From Entamoeba invadens IP1 (lineage: Eukaryota; Evosea; Mastigamoebida; Endamoebidae): a stretch of DNA of 41,170 bases. Made by a program: the position numbers and the translations under genes. Positions 11,929-22,796 of the stretch are shown here, piece by piece; the first letter of the stretch is position 1, and the number at the start of each line of letters is the position of its first letter. Below the pieces are notes generated by a model. The model was not told the origin of the DNA. It searched no databases and worked only from the letters and a program-made list of their open reading frames with translations. The stretch covers positions 15,107-56,276 of the forward strand of contig NW_004443520.1 of assembly GCF_000330505.1 (NCBI RefSeq), in the 5' to 3' direction.

Positions 11929-12710
11929 TTTTGGTTTATTTGAATCTTTTTTTAAATGTTGTTTTTAAAAATATTTTATTTTTTGTCGTTTTTTATTGCC
12001 TATCCTTTGAAAAACAATCAAAATGTTATTAGTAATTAATTAAAATTGTAAATTGGTGATAATTTAAATTGTTTTTAAATGAGTTTTATATTTATTGTTT
12101 TTCATTTTATTAAATAGTTTTAATTATCAAATTATGATTTCAACTATTTATACCAATAAACCTTATTATACCGTTAGTGTTTTAAAAAAATCACAATTAA
12201 AGACTAAATAAAAAGTAGTCTATTTGACAAAAATTTAAACAAAACAAGTTTAAAAAATCATAAAATAGGAAAAATGTTAAAATACAGAAAAAATAATTAA
12301 ACAATGTTTTGAAGTGTTTCGAACCATTTCCCGAAATATTTAAGTTTTGATGGTTTAAAAATGCACAGACATCTTTTTCAAACTAATTATATTTTTCTGT
12401 AAAAAGTGGAAACCATGTATTAAAATAAAACATAATTTTAATTATAAAAATAATATAAAAAATTTACAGTCAGCCGAATCAACCTTTTGCAACGAAACAG
12501 CCTTCTGCGGATTGTTTTTATAAAATAACCATAAATAATAACAATTTAAACCATTTTAATAGTATTTTTTTAAGTTCAAATAAATATATTTTTATCCACA
12601 GTGTTTTATTAATACACCTTCTGCAGAATGTAATTTAATCTTATAAATATCAAAAAGTTAAAAAAAATAAAACCAAACTAAAAACAAACAGTAAACAGTT
12701 AACAAACAAA
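11929..12710. other. Spacer upstream of TMK-2
   Basis: AT-rich DNA with no supported gene. The first 200 bases next to 11929 should include the TMK-2 promoter. Two loosely similar copies of a CCTTCTGC(G/A)GA motif occur near 12500 and 12620, but I can assign no function to them. Confidence 0.5.
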
Positions 12711-13044
12711 TTACATAGACACTGAGCCAGACAACATTCTCGTGTTTTCAATTAATTTTAGTAACGAAGTGATAACAAAATTGACTGACTTTAGATATGT
12801 AAATGTATTGATGACTAACATTGCATTTACTTAATAAGTTGGTACACCAACATACATAATGCCTAATGTGTTAAACATAGAGAAGAACAAAAAATGCAGA
12901 TATCTCTTTTTTGGCGTGACGTTATTCGAATGTGTAACATGGAAAGACCCATTCCAAAAAACAGTTTATGTTTGGATGAATATCGTCCATATTTTTGAAA
13001 CTGAAAAAGTTGCCAAATTTAAACGACGACACTTATTGTTGTAG
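12711..13044 (+). pseudogene. Decayed TMK kinase-domain fragment
   Basis: A relic of about 110 codons aligns by eye with the catalytic half of the neighbouring kinases. TEPDNILVFS matches the KPDNILVFS region, KLTDFRYVN matches KLTDFGSSRN, LMTNIAFT matches LMTNMTFT, and VGTPTYIMPNVL matches GTPxYMAPEVL. It is dead: the HRD segment has a one-base loss, DFG has become DFR, APE has become MPN, and two adjacent stops follow LMTNIAFT. There is no upstream N-lobe, membrane helix or ectodomain, so the copy is truncated at both ends. It is probably debris from a local duplication between TMK-2 and TMK-3. Confidence 0.82.
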
Positions 13045-13345
13045 ATGATATGCAGTACCACATCGTTTATAAATGAATAAAAATTTAAAATTGTTTTAAC
13101 TAAATTATAAATTATTAACACTTTTAATTATTTTGAATTATAATTATTATAATTTTTGTTACCTAATGCCCGATGTTTAGACAAAAATACAGCCATTAAA
13201 GTTTAATCAGATAACTTTTTCAAACAGATAACGTTGTTAGACTGACTCTAATTGATATGTGTAATTTTTTAATGCATTTTATTTTTTTTATTAATTAATA
13301 ACATTAGAATTAAACACAAAAAACGAACAAAATAAGAGTTAGTGA
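13045..13345. other. Short AT-rich spacer
   Basis: About 300 bases between the kinase relic and the 3' end of the aldo-keto reductase. I see no gene or repeat. Confidence 0.6.
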
Positions 13346-14299
13346 TTATTTACTTCCCCAGAAAACGTCTTTATCTATTCCTTGAGCTTCATAGAAAGCG
13401 GCCCCATCACATGTTCTTTCATCTCTATCGAGTTTTTTAATTTTCTCCATTTCCTCATCAGACAAATCGAAGTTGAAGATATCAATGTTTTGAATAATTC
13501 TTTCTGTATGAACTGATTTGGGTAGAGTTGAATGTCCTGATTGCACGATAAATCTCAAGATAACTTGTGCGACTGTTTTCTGATGTTTCTGAGCGATTTC
13601 CTTCAACAAAGGAACTTCGAGCACGTTGTCGACTTTATTTCTAGCTGGATTTCCGTTATTTCCAAGTGGAGAGTAAGAAGTGACGTGTATATTATGCTCT
13701 TTGCAGTATTCCATCAGCTTTGGTTGTTGTAAGAAGATGCCAAACTCGACTTGGTTGACGGCGGGCTTAATCTTAGCGATACTCAATAATTCTTCTAATT
13801 GTGAAATAGAGAAGTTAGACACACCAATTGATTTAACTAATCCCATCTCAACAAGTTTCTCCATTTCTCTCCAAGTCTCTTCTATTGGAACTTCAATAAA
13901 ATCGTCTTTTTTTAATGGAAATGTAGCACCCAATTTAATTGAAATGGGCAAATGAATGAGATACAAGTCTAAATAGTCTAAATGGAGTTTTCTAAGTGAT
14001 TCTTTGCAAGCGGAAATCACTTGGTCTTTTTTCTTTGAATCAATCCAAAGCTTTGATGTCACAAAAACGTCACTTCTTTTAAATTTGCCTTCTTTGAAAA
14101 AGGGGTCGAAAGCAATAGTCCCAATTTCTTCCTCATTTTCATAACACTTGGCACAGTCGATGTGGCGATAGCCGTGGTTCAAGGCAGTCAAAACAGCATT
14201 TCCAACAAGATCTTTTTCTGCGAGCCAAGTCCCTAATGCAATCGCTGGAATTTTTAATCCATTGTTGAATTCAAATTCAATTGTTTTGTGGTCGCTCAT
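13346..14299 (-). CDS. Aldo-keto reductase (NADPH-dependent aldehyde/ketone reductase)
   Basis: A complete 317-residue protein, the usual length for the AKR superfamily (beta/alpha barrel, cytosolic). The catalytic tetrad is visible: Asp48 and Tyr53 in HIDCAKCYENE, Lys83 in VTSKLW and His116 in LIHLP. Other family landmarks are GTW near residue 23, NQVEFG, TSYSPLG and the cofactor segment LPKSVHTERIIQN, whose Lys and Arg suit the 2'-phosphate of NADPH. It should reduce carbonyl substrates to alcohols; the substrate cannot be read from sequence. It lies alone between transposon-derived sequences, with no sign of co-transcription. Its base composition is less AT-rich than its surroundings, typical of an expressed housekeeping gene. 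The frame is clean and starts at a good ATG. Confidence 0.93.
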   Translation of the reverse strand: MSDHKTIEFEFNNGLKIPAIALGTWLAEKDLVGNAVLTALNHGYRHIDCAKCYENEEEIGTIAFDPFFKEGKFKRSDVFVTSKLWIDSKKKDQVISACKESLRKLHLDYLDLYLIHLPISIKLGATFPLKKDDFIEVPIEETWREMEKLVEMGLVKSIGVSNFSISQLEELLSIAKIKPAVNQVEFGIFLQQPKLMEYCKEHNIHVTSYSPLGNNGNPARNKVDNVLEVPLLKEIAQKHQKTVAQVILRFIVQSGHSTLPKSVHTERIIQNIDIFNFDLSDEEMEKIKKLDRDERTCDGAAFYEAQGIDKDVFWGSK

Positions 14300-14409
14300 T
14301 TGTGTTTTTAAATTCTTTTTGAGGTTTTTATGTGATTTTTTGGAATGTTTGTATAGATGAATAAAATAATAAAAGATTTGTTAATTTTTTAACAGTTTGT
14401 TTTAAATTC

Positions 14410-14641
14410 CAGTTAACGGAAAAAGTGGGATACTGAGAAAAAGGGGGATGCTAATCTAAATATTAATTAATTTAATATTATTAATAATAAATATAAATTT
14501 ATTTTGGTTTTTTCGTATTTTTAATTTTTTGATTAATAATTTATATTAAAATTAATAGTAATTTTATTATTTTTCAATTGAAATTAACCAATAGTTACAA
14601 GCATCCTCCTTTCTCTAGCATCCCCATATTTCCTCGTTCTG
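14410..14641. repeat. Small foldback DNA element (MITE-like) with imperfect inverted ends
   Basis: The left arm (about 14410-14452) contains GTGGGATACTGAGAAAAAGG and then GGGGATGCT. Read in reverse complement, the right arm (about 14600-14641) gives GGGGATGCTAGAGAAAGGAGGATGCT in the same order. Both arms begin CAG, near A-CG-GGAAA. The core is AT-rich and codes for nothing. A TA lies just outside the right end, but the left lacks one, so the insertion signature is incomplete. It is a non-autonomous element of about 232 bp. Confidence 0.65.
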
Positions 14642-14932
14642 TAAATAAAATTTTGATAATAAAAACGTCAATATTTTACTTTCTTCAATCTACAAAACTG
14701 AATAGAAACATCTTTGCGAAGATTTCCTATTTTTGGTAAAAACTTATTTAAATTGTAATTTATTGGTCTAAAAACCATTATAATTAAAAGGACACAATTT
14801 TAATTAAATTTTTTTCTAACAATTACAATAAAAACATGTAAATATTAAATAATCTAACAAGAAAAGCCGCGTTTTATAAGACAAAATATAAAATAGTGTA
14901 TTAACTAGGGTTTGAAAAACAAACAATATTAA

Positions 14933-15983
14933 ATGGAAATTGAATTAGATAAACTGTCCGATTCTGAGAGAAATCAAATGGTTAAAATAAAAGGCGTGAG
15001 AAAGGCTTAACAAAAGGAATGTTTTATAAAGAAGTCCAAGATTTGTTTTCGATGTCTTTTCGCGACATTTCAACAATAAAAAAAGACTTAAAAGAAGACA
15101 AGCCAATTGTTTTAAAAAAAGAAAGGAAGAAAAATAAAATATGACAAAGAATTCACAAAGAAAGTAGTCGAATTGACATCAAAAGATATTTTTTCTTCTT
15201 CAAAAATTATTGGAAAAGAAACAAAAAGTAGTGCATCAACAGAATCAGACACAAAGAAGGATTCATTTATACCAAACAAATCCAAAGACCTAGCATGAAA
15301 CCAATTCACTGTAAAAAGAGACTTGAATTTTGTAAGAAACAGACAGAAAAACGCTCTAAAGTGGATGCATTAAATAAATGGATGAATAATACAATATACT
15401 CTGATGAAAGCCGATTTTGCTTGCTATCTGATGGCCGTTGTATTTGGAGGAAAAGGGGGAGTATCCAGAAGGATCTTTCGTGGATTGTTCTAAATACAAC
15501 GTGTCTACAATTGTGTGGGGAGGCATAGGGAGAAATTTTAAAACAAAACTATCTATTTGTCAAAGTTGCATGAATAAAGATGGTTATGTTGAAATGTTAA
15601 AAGAAAATGAAGTTTTTGTAGATGCCAAAAAAGTTTACGGGAAAAGATTCTACTTTATGCAGGACGGGGTTCCATGCCACACTGCAAAAAACACGATTCA
15701 TTGGTTTGAAGAAAATGGTGTTAAAGTAGTCAAAAACTGGCCACCATATTCCCCTGATCTTAATCCAATTTAGAAATTATGGAGCGTCATGGAGAATCGT
15801 CTAAGATTAAAAAGAGCTCGTTTCAAAATGTAAAAGAGTTAAAAAAAGGAATTATTTGCTGTATAAGATTCTATTTCTATGGAAGAAATCAACAATTTGA
15901 TTGATTCTACACAAAAAAGTTTGCATTGTGTATTGAAAATTGTGGACAATTTATTGGATATTTACTTTAAAAACAAAGTATAA
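14933..15983 (+). pseudogene. Tc1/mariner-family transposase, broken
   Basis: A degenerate transposase of about 340 codons, spread over three frames. The N-terminal part (from MEIELDKLSDSE, then FSMSFRDISTIKKDL in another frame) would be the DNA-binding region. The DDE domain is clear: YSDESRF (first Asp at 15403), MQDGVPCHTA (second Asp at 15663) and NWPPYSPDLNPI, the hallmark before the last acidic residue. The codon that should be the catalytic Glu is TAG at 15771-15773, followed by KLWSVMENRLR in the same frame. The count is 35 residues between the second Asp and that position. Further shifts lie near 15060, 15450 and after 15800. It cannot encode an active enzyme. I could not find convincing terminal inverted repeats. 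Confidence 0.87.
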
Positions 15984-16162
15984 ATTATTTTTACTTCCTT
16001 GTTTTCTATATCCTCGATATTAGTTAATTTAGTTGATTTATTCTTTGATTTTAAAGGTTTTTTTATTTTATATTGAAAAAACGTTAGAAATAAAGTTGTA
16101 GTAAATAATACAAAAAAACAAAATAATATGATGGTTTTGTTTTAAACAATGTGATTATTTGG

Positions 16163-16169
16163 GTTATAT
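16163..16169. repeat. Left target-site duplication GTTATAT
   Basis: This 7-base copy abuts the left CAGTG terminus of the 16170-17995 element. The identical heptamer lies directly outside the right terminus at 17996-18002. Confidence 0.65.
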
Positions 16170-17995
16170 CAGTGCCACCAAAAGGTATGTTTTTATTGGA
16201 AGTGAATTTCATTAAAACAATGGGAAGATTTTTTAACCCCAAAAATTCAAAATTGTTTTTAAAATTACCATTTTTAATATAAGTGCCGTAATTATTTATT
16301 AATTAAATGTAATCATTAGTAAAATATTATAAATCATAAACCTGCTAGTAGTAAATATATTATATAAATAATTATAATTAGTAGTAATTATTTTATTTTT
16401 TTTAAACTAAAACTAAAACTAATAATAATTATTATTATTGTTAATAATTAAAGATATTAATAAACAAGAAATATAATGCTTTAAAAACTGGGATATATAT
16501 ATGTTATTTAATAATTTAATAATTTAATGAAATAAAACTATAATATATATTAAACAATATGCTGATAATAAACCTCTGTACATTAGTAAATAATAGTTAT
16601 ATTATTATTTAATAAAAAATACAAAAATTGAAATTTTTCCATAAAAATAAATGTTTTTGTATTTATTTGTTATTATTATAAAAAATAATAAAACAATTAT
16701 TATATTAATAGTTTTCTTCAATTTGTAAATTCCAAGAATAACGAATTTTTTTAAAACATGACAAGTGCCCACAAATTTATACAATTTTAGACTGATGTAG
16801 GCGGTTTTTAATAATGATGAAAATATTACCATTTTTATTAATTTATGAAACAAAACAGTAAATTTAGTGTGGTCATTACACCTTATGCCAATTTTTCATA
16901 AAAAAATTATAATTAATATAAACTAGTTGTATAATTTGAAAATAAAAAGGTTTTTGTTCTTTTTTGAAAATTATTAAACTTTATAAAGATTATAATTCAT
17001 TTTAAATTATTTGTAATAATATACATAAGACTTAGTTATTATAAAATAAAAAATAAACAAATCACCATCAAACAAATTCTAAATAATAAAAAAGTAAACA
17101 AAAATGAATTTCTCTCAAAGGTTTACACATTTTGAAAACTCCATCTACAAAATATTTACAACATAGATCACACGAGGAAGAAGGAAATGCATAGTGTCTT
17201 GAATACAGAGTGTTAAAGGTAGAGAAGTAGCAAATACTTAAAAGAGGAAAAAAATATCTAAGGACTGAAGAGGAGAAAGGTTCCTAGATAACCTTAATTG
17301 GATTGGGGTGAATCGATCCTAAACAACAAATGTAGATTTAGTAGAAAAAACTGAGCTTAAAAAGCATTTACGCATGAAAGGGAAAAAGACTAAAAGTTCT
17401 TTATAAATAGTCAAAAAGTCAAAAAAAGACTGAGAAAGTGGTAACAGGAAATGAAGTTTGGTATGGGGTATGACAATAGCAACAAGAGATCTCTTTTCTT
17501 GTTAACACGGAGGAATGGGTATTTGAATAGAGTCAATCAGAGGTATGACTGTTATACCCATGAAAGAAACGGAGCGGTTTCACATTCTTCAAACAACTAT
17601 TACAAAACTTTATGAAATGAAGCAAAAAAAATACAAATGTGATAAGAACAAGAAGTTGTGCATAATTAATTGACTCGTTATAATATTTTATGTTTGCTAA
17701 ACATTGCAAAGAAGTCTAAAAGAATAAAAGAATATGAAAATAGTAATCTTTAATGTTTTTGAACTTTTTTACATTTTTTATTGGTCATTTTTATGTTGCT
17801 ATTTTTGCCTTCTTTATTTATGTAACTGACGTTGTATATTTATTGTTGAAGGTTTATCGAATAACATTTTTATAAACCTTAAAATGTTATTTGTTTATTG
17901 GAATTAATTTTTTTCCATCAACACATTTGAAATTTTAATGGGTTGGAACAAAATTTTTAAAATTCACTTCCAATAAATTTTTTTTGGTGGCACTG
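16170..17995. mobile_element. Non-autonomous DNA transposon, 1826 bp, CAGTGCCACC termini
   Basis: The left end begins CAGTGCCACCAAAA and continues to TTATTGGAAGTGAATTT. The right end, read in reverse complement, begins with the same 14 bases and again reaches TATTGGAAGTGAATTT, giving arms of about 40 bp with a short variable stretch inside. GTTATAT flanks both ends exactly. The interior has no reading frame resembling a transposase. It is mostly AT-rich except for a purine-rich block near 17140-17640. CAGTG ends recall Tc1/mariner, but those leave a TA duplication, so the superfamily is unclear. It must depend on a transposase made elsewhere. Confidence 0.78.
17140..17640. other. Purine-rich block with several hairpins inside the 1.8-kb element
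   Basis: About 500 bases are richer in G and A than anything nearby and stop-laden in every frame I followed. They contain inverted pairs: ATGGGTAT at 17515-17522 with ATACCCAT at 17554-17561, AACAAGA with TCTTGTT around 17480-17502, and GGTT..AACC near 17280. This could be a structured RNA, a SINE-like relic or a nested repeat. I do not recognise the sequence. Confidence 0.4.
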
Positions 17996-18002
17996 GTTAT
18001 AT
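17996..18002. repeat. Right target-site duplication GTTATAT
   Basis: This is the exact copy of 16163-16169, directly outside the CACTG right end of the element. Confidence 0.65.
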
Positions 18003-18227
18003 TTAAATGGTAATATTAATTTATGGTTTCCAGTTTATTTAACATTATAAAAAACCGAAAAACGAATTATTCAAAACTTGTAAATTAAACACATTTAAAA
18101 CATTATAAAAAATATGTTTTTATTCATCAGTATAGATTATTTTATTATAAATTATAAAATGATGTAATTTGAATGTTTTTGAATTAAAAAGCTTTTTAAA
18201 TTTATAAAAAACTACATATACATTAAA

Positions 18228-21200
18228 ATGTTTTTCTTATATTTATTAATCATTTACAACAGAGCAATTTATACTCAGGTGTGCTACGCCAAAGGAACAA
18301 AATGGTATGATGGATTTACTGATGTTGATAACGCTAACATTAACAACACACTTTGTTATTCAAACACTAATTATCATAATTACTTTTTTAAACAAGACAT
18401 GTATTTCCCTTTTAATCAACAAGCTTATTTTAGCGCATTTGAGTTTAACAATTCGTTGACACTAAACTCTATATATAAAACAAATGTGGCTTATTTGAAC
18501 ATTGAGTATTTTAAAGTCCGAGATGGGGCCACTGTGACAACATCATCTTTTATTCATTCAAACAACACATTATTTATATACAATGGAACTTTAATAATAA
18601 ATTCAAACTTTTCTATTGCAAACACATTCGCAGAAAAAGGAGCTGATATTGACAATCCAAGAGTTTTGTTATGGAAATCGTCGTATCTTCACTTGCATTA
18701 CAATTTTATTTATAACAAAAATTTTTATATTACTAATCCAGATGGTAAAACGACATGTTTTGATGTTATTTCATTGAACTCCCCAAATATTTTGATATCA
18801 ACATTTGGTCGGGGTAATTACAATTCTTCACATTTTCCTTTCAAATTTAGTTCTGGTACTGGTTATCTTATTTCCAATCAAAGACTGATCAGGTTCTGCC
18901 CAACTGGAAAAACAAACAATAATGTTACATGTACAATGAAGTCTTCTAAATATCAAAAGTACTTTAATGTTAATAATGATATAGAAGACTACCCATTTGA
19001 CTATCCCCATTGTCCTTGTGATGATAATGTCACTATATGTTATTTAAACTTTTTAACCACATTATCTAAGATTGATTTACAAAACAATTCTATTGAATAT
19101 GCAAACGTGTTTATTGACAAAGATATGATATTTGAGAATGGAGGTACTATTAAAAAATTAATTTAAATCAAAATGTAAAAGTCACTGGAAGTTTAATAAT
19201 GTCAATGGTGACAATACAATCATATGGAACATTAACATTTGTGGAATCCACACAGAACATCGACTCCACTTTAGTTTATCTGATATATAGCTCGACTTCT
19301 AAAACGTTGTTTTGTAACGGAAATATGGAATATTCACTTAATATCACAAATTCTGAAAAGGTGCTCCAATTGAGTTGTGGTAAGAAATTATCAACTCTAA
19401 CAGTACCGACAAATCGATTGTTATTTTTATCAGATACAATAAGAACTGTTGATTCATTTATTTTTACATCATATATTGAATACTCTTACTTTCATACTAA
19501 TACTGTATTGAACTCACCTCAATTAAATATTAAAGGATGTACACTTTATAAAATCAGTTTAACTTTGAAAAAATGTTTGTTGTGTGAAGATAAAAGAAAA
19601 TCATTTAACAATGTTTGTCAAATAAACAATTGTGTTGAATATAATGACAATGGACGATGTGTTTTTTGTGCCAAATTTTCTGTATTGAATGAAAGTAGAA
19701 TGTGTGGAACTTCTACTTCTTGTGAATATGGGTATAATAACAATTGTTTTAAATGTTCAAAGGAGTATATTTTAAAGAATGGAATTTGTGCTCAAAAACA
19801 ATCAAATTGTCAAATCACGGATGGTAATTTTTGTAGAAAATGTACTTCTGGTGTTTTATATGGTGTGTGTGATGTTTGTTCATCCCATTGTATTCACTGT
19901 GATGGAACTTTAGAAAACAAGTGTATAATATGTGACACAAATACAATATTGGTCAATGGGACTTGTATTAATACAGAAGAAGGTACAACAAATAACGAAG
20001 AATCGATGTCATGTGATAATGGTTTATATATAGATAATGGTATTTGTTACAATTGTACAGATAATGTCAATCAATTTATAACGTGTGACAAAATGAAAGT
20101 GACACAATGTGAAGCAAATTATTATATCAATGCAAATGAAAATAAGTGTATTACTAATCAATGCAATGAGGATGAAATGAAAGAAGAAAATAATTTGTGT
20201 TCATTAAAAATACCAAATTGTAAATATTCTTTAAATTCTCGATGTATAGAATGTGTAGATTATTGTTATTTGGATCCGACCAATAATTGCGTACCTTTAA
20301 ATGACATCAATTTTACTTCAAATTGTGAAACAATAAACCACTTTGGATGTGTGAGATGTGTAGATGGGTATTATTTAGAGTCAAATAAGACATGTGCGAA
20401 GTGTAACACTTCTTTGTGTCAAACTTGTTATTCTTCTTCATATTGTTTGACATGCGCTGAAAACAAATTTCTCTCAAAACACGAATGCAAATCAAATGAA
20501 AATTTAATTGGAAAATGTAACAAATTTGTTACAAGTGGAGGGTGTAGTGTATGTTCAGATGGATATTACAAAAATGGGTTGGACTGCTTTAATTGTTACA
20601 TCTCGTGTTCTTCTTGTATTTCTTTACCAACAAAATGTCTCAAGTGCAATTCAACAAACTTTAAAACGACTTCGGGAAATTGTCTACCCCGTTCACTTTT
20701 ATCAAAAAGTTGTGATGTTGAAGTGACAGAAAGCGGGTGTTCAAAGTGTAAAGATGGGTATTACCAAATCGACTCAAATCAATGTCAAAAATGTGACGAT
20801 AATTGTAACACTTGTAACACTTTAAATGTGTGTCTGACATGTTTCTCTGACAAAATATTGATTAACTCTGTTTGTTCTAATTTCACTTCTATTCAAAACT
20901 GTCAAGCAGTTTCCAATTCAAAATGCTCAAAATGCACTTTTTGGAACACTCCAAGTCAGAATGGCACTTCTTGTGTTAAGAAAGCAGTATGGTGGGTTAT
21001 TCTTATTATCATTTTGTTCATTATTCTAAACATTATTATTGTTTTTATTATACTAACTTAAACAATAAAGGTTTATTTGAAGTATTCAAAAGAACAGCAA
21101 ACGAGATATGATATTAGTATATTTTCTATGAAAAATTCGAATATTTCTTTTTTGAAAACTACAAACAAAAACATCATGTTAAATAAGACTGAAATTGCAT

Positions 21201-22348
21201 TTGAAAATGAAAATGACACACAAAAAGAAATTCCAGTGGCTGTTGAAAGTCGTGAATTGATATGTGTTGGCAATGTTAGTAAAAACACATTAAAAGTGCA
21301 ATTTTCTCTCAAAAATTCAACTGATAAATACTCAATACGAGTCGAACCACAAATTGTTATAATCAAGAAAGGTGCAGCGGTTGAATTTGAAATTTATTTG
21401 CACCCAAATTATTCATGTAGAATTGATGACAAAATAGTGTTAATATCAGTAGATATGAAGAAAGGTGTAACATCTGAAATGCCAATTAATATAAAAGCAG
21501 TAACACAAATTTCAACTCGTTTAGATCCCGAAGAATTAAAAGAAGAGAAAAAGATTGGCGAAGGATCTTTTGGAATTGTTTTCAAAGGAATTTTCAGAGG
21601 AAACATTGTGGCAATCAAAAAATTAAAATTTACTTCAAATGATATAAAGTCACTTGAGGAGTTTGAAAAAGAAGTTTCTATGTTAGACAAATTTAGGAGT
21701 GATTATATCATCCACTTTTATAGTGCCGTATTTATTCCAAATAAGGTGTGTATGGTCACCGAATTCGCTCAATTTGGAAGTATTGCAGATTTGATGAAAA
21801 ATAAAAAATCTGACGAAATTGATATGAAAATACGAGTTAAAATGATGTTAGATGCTTCAAGAGGAATTATGTATTTACATAACAATGGGATTTTGCACAG
21901 AGATATTAAACCAGATAATATTTTAGTATTCTCATTGGATTTAAATGATAAAGTGAATGCTAAATTGACTGATTTTGGAAGTAGTAGAAACATCAACTTG
22001 TTGATGACTAACATGACGTTCACTAAGGGTATTGGAACTCCAGTCTATATGGCGCCTGAAGTGTTAAAACAAGACAAATACAAAAAGAGTGCTGATATAT
22101 ACTCACTTGCTATAACTATGTATGAAGTATTTTGTTGGAGAGAAGCTTACAATAAAACTGAATTCAAGTTTCCATGGAAAATAGTTGAGTTTGTTATAAG
22201 TGGGAAAAGGCTCCAAAATCTAGAAACGATTCCAAATGAATGTTTTGATATTATCAATAATTGTTGGTGCCAAAATTCAACAGAAAGATTGTCAATTGCA
22301 ATCATTTCTGAAAAACTAGTACATTTATTAACAAACACAATTAATTAA
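18228..22348 (+). pseudogene. Receptor-like transmembrane kinase, disrupted by frameshift and stop (TMK-3)
   Basis: The third TMK family member in the window, about 1370 codons. Its start MFFLYLLIIYNRAIYTQ is a signal peptide. Unlike TMK-1 and TMK-2, the first 450 or so residues are not CxxC-rich; they read like a beta-strand-rich repeat region. CxxC repeats follow (about 19560-20980), then a membrane segment (20990-21058). The kinase region to 22348 has SRELICVGN, GAAVEFEIYLHP, GEGSFG, VAIKK, HRDIKPDN, DFGSSRN and MAPEVL, all intact. Two lesions break it. A one-base shift lies in the A6 run near 19152-19157 (the frame 18228-19166 passes to the frame open before 19199). A TAA at 21059-21061, in frame, falls right after the membrane helix. 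The kinase half would be lost unless the stop is an error or is spliced out. A 30-nt intron is formally possible but lacks a GTTTGT donor. A truncated membrane-anchored product remains possible. Confidence 0.82.
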
Positions 22349-22796
22349 ATTGATTCATATGTTTTTGTTTTCACATTTTAAGTTGTGTTATGAAATAATT
22401 ATAATAAGTAATATATATTTTAACAAACCTGAATTTTTTTTGTTATCTGTATAAAGTCATTCTTAAAACAGTGCAACTTTGACGTGTCAGTGCAACTTTG
22501 TTTATAGTATAATTATAATAAAATAATTATATGTTTTTTAGAAACAAAACAAGAAAACACAGCCAAATTTCTTTAAAACTATTACTCTAATTAATATACT
22601 ATAACTAAACTATAACTAAAGTTGTAAAATTTTTCTCAATCGGTTTTTTGGGTTGCATCATTCAACAGTCTCGTGTTTATCGAAATTTTGCAGCGAAAAA
22701 GTTTTTGAATCACACGAATTGGCTTGTCTCATTATTTTCTTTTTTTAAAGAGATGTTTAAAAAAAGAAAATATCGATTGAGTGATCCACAATCGAT
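22349..22796. other. Spacer with a short tandem CAGTGCAACTTTG repeat
   Basis: AT-rich spacer downstream of TMK-3. CAGTGCAACTTTG occurs twice, at 22469-22481 and 22488-22500. A short open stretch near 22648-22848 has no recognisable domain and runs into the inverted-repeat arm, so I do not call it a gene. Confidence 0.45.

Noticed and set aside
15984..16162. Terminal inverted repeat pairing the Tc1-like relic with its upstream flank
   Set aside because: A CGAGGATAT-like stretch near 16000 vaguely resembles the foldback element at 14410-14641, but the match is too short and gapped to support a shared element.
21029..21058. A 30-nt GT...AAAG intron removing the stop in TMK-3
   Set aside because: It keeps frame, but 30 nt is shorter than the 37-44 nt introns next door and there is no GTTTGT donor. 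A stop mutation or error is simpler.
22488..22500. CAGTGCAACTTTG pair as transposon ends
   Set aside because: The two copies are direct, not inverted, 19 bases apart, and have no partner in reverse orientation nearby.
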